From Bradyrhizobium sp. (GTDB lineage Bacteria; Pseudomonadota; Alphaproteobacteria; Rhizobiales; Xanthobacteraceae): a stretch of 46,590 bases of DNA. The first letter of the stretch is position 1. Every line of letters starts with the position of its first letter. The stretch covers positions 1 to 46,590 of the forward strand of contig NZ_SSMW01000128.1 in assembly GCF_004799405.1 (NCBI RefSeq), read 5' to 3'. Positions 41,599 to 46,590 of this stretch are shown in pieces. The translations under genes and the position numbers were made by a program. The notes below the pieces were generated by a model. It had not been told where the DNA came from. It worked only from the letters and a program-made list of their open reading frames with translations, and did no database searches.

Positions 41599-43083
41599 GT
41601 GACCGCCACATCGCCGACGCTCGACGGACTGTTTCGCCGCGTTCTGACCCGGCAGCCGGGCGCGCTGGCGTTGCTTGATCCCGTCAACAAGCAACGTATC
41701 ACGGGTCGGCCCGCCAAACGCCTGACCTTTGCCGAGGCCGACCGGGCCATTTCTGCGCTGTCGGCGCATTTCATCGAAGCGGGCTTGCCGAGCAATTCCG
41801 TGATCGCGGTTCAACTGCCGAACACCGTCGAATTCATGCTCACCGTGCTCGCCGCGCAACGCGCCGGGCTGGTTGTCGCCTTGCTGCCGCAGCTCTGGCG
41901 GCAAGCGGAACTGACGGTCGCGCTCAATCGCACCGGGGCTCGCGCGATCGTCACCGCCAGCAGGATCGACGGCGTCAATCACGCCGATCTTGCCATGCAC
42001 GCCGCCGTCGAAGCATTTTCGATTCGTCATGTCTGTGGCTTCGGCAATGAGCTGCCCGAAGGCATGGCGTCGCTCGACCTCGCGATGTCGGAACGGTCCG
42101 CAACCACCCGCGCCGTCGCGCAGGATGGCCGCAAGGCGGCGATCATCTCCTTCGACGTGACGGTGGATGGTTTTCGTGCGGTGCCGCGCACCCATCTCAA
42201 TCTGATTGCCGGGGGTCTTGCAGTTTTCCTCGAAAGCGGCGTGCCGCAGGGCGCGACCATGATGTCGGCATTTGCGCCGTCGTCGTTCGCAGGCCTGACT
42301 TCATCGCTGCTGGTCTGGCTGCTGTCGGGCGGAACGCTGGCGCTGCATCACCCGTTCGACGACGCGGTGCTGGTGCAACAGATCAATGCCGATCGCTGCG
42401 ATACGCTGATCGCGCCGGCGCAGCTGGCGTTGCGGTTGGCCGAGACCGATATGCCCGGATTGCGCCATGTGCTCGGCCTTTGGCGCGCGCCGGAGCAGGT
42501 TGCATCGAGCGTCCGCTGGAGCAACCCGCAGGCAACGTTGACCGATGTCTACCTGTTCGGTGAAGCCGGGCTGTTCGGCGCCCGCCGCAGCACCGATGGG
42601 ATGCCGGCGCCGATCCTGCCGGGACCGCATGGCGCGCCACGCGACGTCGCGGATTCGCCGATTGCGGGCGAAGTCCTGCTGACGCCGAGGGGCACGCTGG
42701 CGCTGCGGGGGCCCATGGTTGCGGCGACGGCTTACGCCTCTGATCCTCCGGCGGGTGATTCCCTGGTCGCGCAGTCGCAACGCGATCACGTCGATACCGG
42801 TTATGCCGCGCGGCTTGATCGGGCGACCGGCGTAGTCTGCATTACCGCACCCCCATCGGGCATCATGGCCGTCGGCGGCTACCGGTTTCTGTCGCAGGAT
42901 TTGCAGCAATGGGCCAAGCGGCTCGGACAGGGCGCACTGCTGACAGCGTTGCCGGATCGCTTGAGCGGGTATCGCCTGGCCGGACGCGGTCCGGACAATA
43001 CCCGCGCCCGCGAGGCGCTTGGGGAACTCGGGCTTAACCCGCTGATGGTGGAGGCATTTCGCGACCAGCCCAAGCCGGGCTAG
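41599..43083 (+). CDS. Degenerate adenylate-forming (acyl-CoA ligase-like) protein
   Basis: The 494-residue protein follows the ANL (AMP-binding) fold: FRRVLTRQPGALALLDPVNK, LTFAEADRAISALSAHFIEA, NTVEFMLTVLAAQRAGLVVA, then a C-terminal half. The catalytic motifs are lost. The phosphate loop, normally SGTTGxPK, reads SFDVTVDGFRAVP (184-196). The ATP-ribose Asp in YRTGD is replaced (DTGY, Tyr402). The C-terminal domain is short and lacks the usual catalytic Lys region. Only a Glu at the YxxTE position (FGEAG, Glu322) remains. It probably cannot make acyl-AMP and may act as a ligand-binding or regulatory protein. GTG start, 16 bases after the binding-protein gene, with a weak ribosome site. That it derives from a ligase is clear; its role is not. 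Confidence 0.78.
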   Translation: MTATSPTLDGLFRRVLTRQPGALALLDPVNKQRITGRPAKRLTFAEADRAISALSAHFIEAGLPSNSVIAVQLPNTVEFMLTVLAAQRAGLVVALLPQLWRQAELTVALNRTGARAIVTASRIDGVNHADLAMHAAVEAFSIRHVCGFGNELPEGMASLDLAMSERSATTRAVAQDGRKAAIISFDVTVDGFRAVPRTHLNLIAGGLAVFLESGVPQGATMMSAFAPSSFAGLTSSLLVWLLSGGTLALHHPFDDAVLVQQINADRCDTLIAPAQLALRLAETDMPGLRHVLGLWRAPEQVASSVRWSNPQATLTDVYLFGEAGLFGARRSTDGMPAPILPGPHGAPRDVADSPIAGEVLLTPRGTLALRGPMVAATAYASDPPAGDSLVAQSQRDHVDTGYAARLDRATGVVCITAPPSGIMAVGGYRFLSQDLQQWAKRLGQGALLTALPDRLSGYRLAGRGPDNTRAREALGELGLNPLMVEAFRDQPKPG

Positions 43084-43102
43084 CCGAAGTCTGAGGACTT
43101 CG

Positions 43103-43131
43103 TTGACGCGGCATTAAGGCCGGCGAACTAG
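43103..43131 (+). promoter_or_regulatory. Candidate housekeeping promoter for the PleD-like gene
   Basis: TTGACG, a 17-base spacer, then AACTAG. It lies 40-70 bases before the start codon and just after a 7-bp hairpin (cgaagtc/gacttcg, 43085-43102) at the end of the ANL-like gene. Matches are partial. Confidence 0.35.
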
Positions 43132-43172
43132 CATCGCGCGCTCCATCGATCGCGATACTCCGAGTTTTCAGG

Positions 43173-44405
43173 ATGTCCCAGCAAGGCCCGATCATTGTCG
43201 TATCGACTGCCGAGCGGCCGTCATTCGTGAACGCGCTTGATGAAGCTAAAATGTTCCCGGTGATCGATGCCGCCTGGGCCGACGCAGCACACGCCATCGA
43301 GCAATTGCGGCCGGCCGCGGTGCTGCTCGCGATGTCCGAGAGCGACGAGCGCCGTCTTGAGGTCCTGGCAAAGCAGATCGGCGCCCGGCAACCCTATCTG
43401 CCGCTGATCGCGATCGATCCCAAGACGTCGCTGCCGCCGAACGTCCTTCCCTTTTCGCAAACCAAGGGCCATTCCGATCGCCTGGCAGCCCGGCTGCGCG
43501 CCGCTCTCCGGGTCCGGGCTTTGCACGCCACCGTGATGCGCCGGCTCGACGGTGATCCCGACACGCACACAACTCTGCCGGACACCGATCCCGTCCGCGA
43601 CGCCACCGTGCTGCTGATCGGGCGTGGCTCGGCTTACCCTGCGCTTTCGGTGTCGCTCGGCGAGCGGATGGGCGTGGTCGGCGCGCTGAGCATCGAAGCA
43701 GCGGCCAAGCACCTCAATCTGCTTGAAATCGATGGCATCGTGCTGGGTGAAGGCTTTAGCGCGCGGGTGGTGGACGCCTTCCTCACCGTGCTGTCGGAAG
43801 ACGCGCGCTTCCGCAACCTGCCGGTGGTGGTGACGTCGGAGAGACTGACGCCGGCCTACGACCTGCCCAATCTCGAAATCATATCGGGTGAGCCCGAGCG
43901 TATTGCCGCCAACGCGCTGCCGTTGATCCGCCAGCATGTCTTCGAGGTGCATCTCGGGCGGACTCTGCGGGCGATCGATGCCGGCGGCCTGCTCGATTCC
44001 AGAACCGGGCTGCTGACCTCAGCGGCATTCAACCGCGACTTCGCTACATCCGTCTATCAAACGCTGTCGCGCGGCGGCGGGTTGTCGGTGGCGCGCTTCG
44101 CCTTCGATCCGGCCCGCGAACGCGCGCAGCTTGACGGTGCCCGGATCATCAGCCGCCTGATGCGGCAAATGGATTTCGGCGCCGTCCAGGACGACGGATC
44201 GGTTATCGTGGCGTTTTCCGAAACCGACTTGCGCACCGCCCATATGATCGCGCGGCGGCTTGCCAGCGTGATGCGGCACACCAGTTACGGCAACCGCGAC
44301 GCGCGGTCGGAACCGGTGGTGACGCTGGCCACCATGCTGCCGTCAGATTCTGCGAAATCGCTGCTGGCACGGCTTTACGAAGAATCCCGCCGCGCGGCCT
44401 CCTGA
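43173..44405 (+). CDS. PleD-like protein with degenerate REC-REC-GGDEF domains
   Basis: The 410-residue cytoplasmic protein has the size and order of PleD: two receiver-like domains (about 5-115 and 143-262) and a GGDEF-like domain (about 270-408). All lose their key residues. The phospho-acceptor Asp is replaced by Ala53 in AAVLLAMSESD and by Gly192 in DGIVLGEGFS. The C-terminal domain keeps the entry motif LLDSRTGLLTSAAFNRDF, like DxLTGLxNRRxF, but where GGDEF should stand it has DDGSVIVAF (340-348), with no catalytic acidic pair. It should therefore not make cyclic di-GMP or accept phosphate, and is more likely a scaffold or sensor. The ATG has a close GG-rich site (CAGG). It follows the ANL-like gene by 89 bases. 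Domain assignment of the receivers rests on fold pattern only. Confidence 0.72.
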   Translation: MSQQGPIIVVSTAERPSFVNALDEAKMFPVIDAAWADAAHAIEQLRPAAVLLAMSESDERRLEVLAKQIGARQPYLPLIAIDPKTSLPPNVLPFSQTKGHSDRLAARLRAALRVRALHATVMRRLDGDPDTHTTLPDTDPVRDATVLLIGRGSAYPALSVSLGERMGVVGALSIEAAAKHLNLLEIDGIVLGEGFSARVVDAFLTVLSEDARFRNLPVVVTSERLTPAYDLPNLEIISGEPERIAANALPLIRQHVFEVHLGRTLRAIDAGGLLDSRTGLLTSAAFNRDFATSVYQTLSRGGGLSVARFAFDPARERAQLDGARIISRLMRQMDFGAVQDDGSVIVAFSETDLRTAHMIARRLASVMRHTSYGNRDARSEPVVTLATMLPSDSAKSLLARLYEESRRAAS

Positions 44406-44480
44406 TTTTTGCTGATCGGATCGCGGAACGATTGTCCTGTCCTCGCATTGTAGAGCATCAATTCTGCACTGGAGGAGACT

Positions 44481-44876
44481 ATGAAGAAAATCGTGTTGAT
44501 CGCTGCTTCCCTGGCCATGCTGGCAAGTCCGGCTCTGGCGCAAGACAACAAGACCACCGGCAGCGCGCCGGCCGAAGCCAAGTTCTCGACGGTATCGAAG
44601 GATGAGATGTTCTCTTCGAAACTGAAGGGTCTGAACGTCTATAACCAGAAGGATGAGTCGATCGGCGAGATTACCGACCTCGCCGTCAAGAATCATCAGG
44701 TCGACGCGCTGATTCTGTCGGTCGGCGGCTTCCTCGGCATGGGCGAACACTATGTCGCGGTGTCGCCTTCCTCGGTCAACGTCCGCTTTGACAGCAAGAA
44801 CGACAAGTGGCTGGCCTCGATGAACACCACCAAGGATGCGCTGAAGGCGGCGCCGGAATTCAAGTACCCGAAGTAA
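44481..44876 (+). CDS. Exported PRC-barrel domain protein
   Basis: The 131-residue product has a signal peptide (MKKIVLIAASLAMLASPALAQ), a short polar spacer, and a PRC-barrel: MFSSKLKGLNVYNQKDESIG, EITDLAVKNHQVDALILSVG and GFLGMGEHYVAVSPSSVNVR. PRC barrels occur in photosynthetic reaction centre H subunits and RimM; exported single-domain forms are common in Bradyrhizobium, often stress-linked, with unknown function. TGGAGGAGACT precedes the ATG. Monocistronic with a terminator. Confidence 0.9.
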   Translation: MKKIVLIAASLAMLASPALAQDNKTTGSAPAEAKFSTVSKDEMFSSKLKGLNVYNQKDESIGEITDLAVKNHQVDALILSVGGFLGMGEHYVAVSPSSVNVRFDSKNDKWLASMNTTKDALKAAPEFKYPK

Positions 44877-44896
44877 GTATCGAATTCGATCGGAAC

Positions 44897-44928
44897 GACC
44901 GTCGGCCGTGAGGCCGGCGGTCTTCTTG
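44897..44928 (+). terminator. Terminator after the PRC-barrel gene
   Basis: An 11-bp stem with one G-T pair (gaccgtcggcc/ggccggcggtc), loop gtga, then TTCTTG. The T-tract is weak. Confidence 0.65.
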
Positions 44929-44949
44929 CGCCTTGCAGCCTGTTCGACC

Positions 44950-44987
44950 GTCATCTTGAGGTGGGCGCTCTTGCACCTCAGGATGAC
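44950..44987. repeat. Palindromic intergenic repeat (GTCATCyTGAGGTG type)
   Basis: 14-base arms GTCATCTTGAGGTG and CACCTCAGGATGAC with one mismatch and a 10-base loop. From memory, elements of the form GTCATCCTGAGGTGCGCGCTCTTGC recur between bradyrhizobial genes. It ends 10 bases before the stop of the convergent mfd gene. Confidence 0.65.
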
Positions 44988-44997
44988 CCGGATGGGG

Positions 44998-46590
44998 CTA
45001 TGCCGCCTTGCGATCTTCGGCAAGATTCGCGAGTTGCCGCAAGATTTCCGTCGTCCCCATCAGGCGCTCTTCCGCCGTTTCCCACTCCTGGAAAAACACC
45101 ACCTTCATGTCCGGCCGCACCTTGGCGGCCTGGCCGTGCTGACGGATGAAATAAACCAGGCGATCGGGCTGCGCGAACCTGTTGTCGCGGAACGTGATCA
45201 CGACGCCCTTGGGGCCGGCATCGACCTTCTCGACATTGGCGCGGCGGCAATAGCCCTTGATCGCCGCGATCTTGAAGAGATAGCGCACCTCGTCCGGCAA
45301 CACGCCGAAGCGATCGCGCAACTCGGCGGCGAAATTGTCGATCTCGTCGTCGGTGTCGAGATCGGCGAGCCGCCGGTACAGCGACAGCCGCACCGCAAGG
45401 TCGGCGACGAAGTCTTCCGGGATCAGAACGGGCATGCCGACGGTGATCTGCGGCGACCAGCGATCCGCCGCGGGCTCGACCACGCCGGCCTTGAGGTTGA
45501 GGATCGCCTCTTCCAGCATCGATTGATACAGCTCGAAGCCGACTTCCTTGATGTGCCCGGATTGCTCCTCGCCCAGGAGATTGCCGGCGCCGCGGATATC
45601 GAGGTCGTGCGAGGCCAGTTGAAATCCGGCGCCGAGCGTTTCCAGCGATTGCAGCACTTTCAGCCGCCGCTCCGCCTGTGCGGTGATCTTCAGTTGCGCC
45701 GGCAGCGTGAACAGCGAATAGGCGCGCAGTTTCGAGCGCCCTACCCGCCCGCGCAGCTGGTAGAGCTGCGCCAGTCCGAACATGTCGGCGCGGTGCACGA
45801 TCAGCGTATTGGCGGTCGGGATATCGAGGCCGGACTCGATGATGGTGGTCGAGAGCAGGATATCGTACTTGCCGTCGTAGAAGGCCGACATGATGTCTTC
45901 GATCACGGTCGGCGGCATCTGCCCGTGCGCGACCGCGACTTTCATCTCCGGCACGTTCTTGTCGAGACAATCCTTGACGCCGGCGAGGTCTTCGATGCGC
46001 GGCACCACGTAAAACGCCTGTCCGCCGCGATAGCGTTCGCGCAGCAGCGCCTCGCGGATCATCAGGGGATCGTGCGGCGCGACGAAAGTGCGTACCGCGA
46101 GGCGGTCGACCGGCGGCGAAGCGATAATGGAGAGATCGCGCACCCCCGTCAGCGCCAGCTGCAGCGTGCGTGGGATCGGCGTGGCGCTCAGCGTCAGCAC
46201 ATGGACCTCGGCGCGCAACTGCTTCAGGCGCTCTTTATGGCTGACGCCGAAATGCTGCTCCTCGTCGACGATGAGAAGGCCGAGATCCCTGAACTTGATC
46301 GACTTGCCCAGCAACGCATGGGTGCCGACCACGATATCGACCGATCCGTCCGCGATGTTTTTCTTGACCTGCGTCAGTTCCTTTGGCGCGATCAGGCGCG
46401 AGGCCTGCGCGATATTGACGGGAAAGCCGCGGAATCGTTCGGCAAACGTCCGGGTGTGCTGCCGCGCCAACAGCGTGGTCGGCACCACGACGGCAACCTG
46501 CTTGCCGTCGAGCGCCACGGCAAACGCCGCGCGCAGCGCCACCTCGGTCTTGCCGAAGCCGACGTCGCCGCAGATCAGCCGGTCCATCGG
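44998..46590 (-). CDS. mfd: Transcription-repair coupling factor Mfd (C-terminal part, cut by window edge)
   Basis: The 530 visible residues are the translocase and C-terminal part of Mfd, which removes RNA polymerase stalled at DNA lesions and recruits UvrA. The fragment starts inside the Walker A region (MDRLICGDVGFGKTEVALRA). It continues with LLIVDEEQHFGVSHKERLKQ (DEEQ box), TLSATPIPRTLQLALTGVRD, helicase motifs IIESGLDIPTANTLIVHRAD and QLYQLRGRVGRS, then the TRG-type segment and the C-terminal autoinhibitory domain from LGEEQSGHIKEVGFELYQ. Full-length Mfd is about 1150-1170 residues, so the first half lies beyond the right edge. The frame stays open to the last base of the window. Confidence 0.96.
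   Translation of the reverse strand, partial: PMDRLICGDVGFGKTEVALRAAFAVALDGKQVAVVVPTTLLARQHTRTFAERFRGFPVNIAQASRLIAPKELTQVKKNIADGSVDIVVGTHALLGKSIKFRDLGLLIVDEEQHFGVSHKERLKQLRAEVHVLTLSATPIPRTLQLALTGVRDLSIIASPPVDRLAVRTFVAPHDPLMIREALLRERYRGGQAFYVVPRIEDLAGVKDCLDKNVPEMKVAVAHGQMPPTVIEDIMSAFYDGKYDILLSTTIIESGLDIPTANTLIVHRADMFGLAQLYQLRGRVGRSKLRAYSLFTLPAQLKITAQAERRLKVLQSLETLGAGFQLASHDLDIRGAGNLLGEEQSGHIKEVGFELYQSMLEEAILNLKAGVVEPAADRWSPQITVGMPVLIPEDFVADLAVRLSLYRRLADLDTDDEIDNFAAELRDRFGVLPDEVRYLFKIAAIKGYCRRANVEKVDAGPKGVVITFRDNRFAQPDRLVYFIRQHGQAAKVRPDMKVVFFQEWETAEERLMGTTEILRQLANLAEDRKAA

Overview
The window looks like chromosome of a Bradyrhizobium-type alphaproteobacterium (Nitrobacteraceae). The support is indirect but consistent: high GC content, many small secreted families common in that group (DUF3551, GCG_CRPN, LTXXQ, IalB, DUF2147), a phosphatidylcholine synthase, a nasT-nasS-nirA arrangement like the one I recall from Bradyrhizobium diazoefficiens, and intergenic palindromes that resemble bradyrhizobial repeats. 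I see no tRNA, rRNA, CRISPR array, complete insertion sequence or prophage.

Layout. 1-8.7 kb holds mostly single genes for the cell surface and small metabolism: a Flp pilin with its terminator, a DUF3551 gene that looks frameshifted, a family 9 glycosyltransferase, an Omp25-like barrel, a haloacetate-dehalogenase-like hydrolase, a GCG_CRPN protein, a DsbA-like thiol oxidoreductase, a PilZ protein, a truncated MFS transporter beside a VOC gene, and an LTXXQ protein. 9.1-16.1 kb is one co-directional cluster: a Tat-exported solute-binding protein, two permeases and an ATPase, followed by a 2-hydroxyacid dehydrogenase and an amidase. 16.2-22.4 kb has a short unknown gene, a periplasmic PheC-type cyclohexadienyl dehydratase, a DUF2147 protein, and a leftward operon encoding a Sel1 protein and a DevBCA/MacB-like exporter. 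22.6-27.2 kb has a small secreted protein, a cupin-RraA pair and the 5-oxoprolinase operon pxpBCA.

27.3-32.9 kb is the nitrite assimilation block. nasT and nasS (nitrate-responsive antiterminator and sensor) are followed by nirA and its reductase partner. The nirA leader carries a near-consensus sigma-54 promoter, an exact IHF-consensus match, an ANTAR-type AnnGnn hexaloop hairpin and a terminator-like hairpin, which together suggest two-level control by nitrogen status and nitrate. The partner is unusual: a CysJ-like FAD/NADPH module carries an RnfB-type four-cysteine Fe-S motif where an FMN domain would normally be.

32.9-39.5 kb holds rimO, a quinone oxidoreductase, terC overlapping pcs, a UbiH-family hydroxylase, hspQ and an IalB protein. 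39.7-44.4 kb is a rightward block of an orphan peptide-type binding protein, an adenylate-forming enzyme that has lost its ATP-binding motifs, and a PleD-like protein (REC-REC-GGDEF) in which all three domains have lost their signature residues. A PRC-barrel protein and the C-terminal part of mfd, cut by the window edge, close the window.

The best candidates for something undescribed are the Fe-S/FAD nitrite reductase partner with its leader, the pair of apparent pseudoenzymes, and a hairpin element present in two copies with a conserved CCTACCCCAG core.
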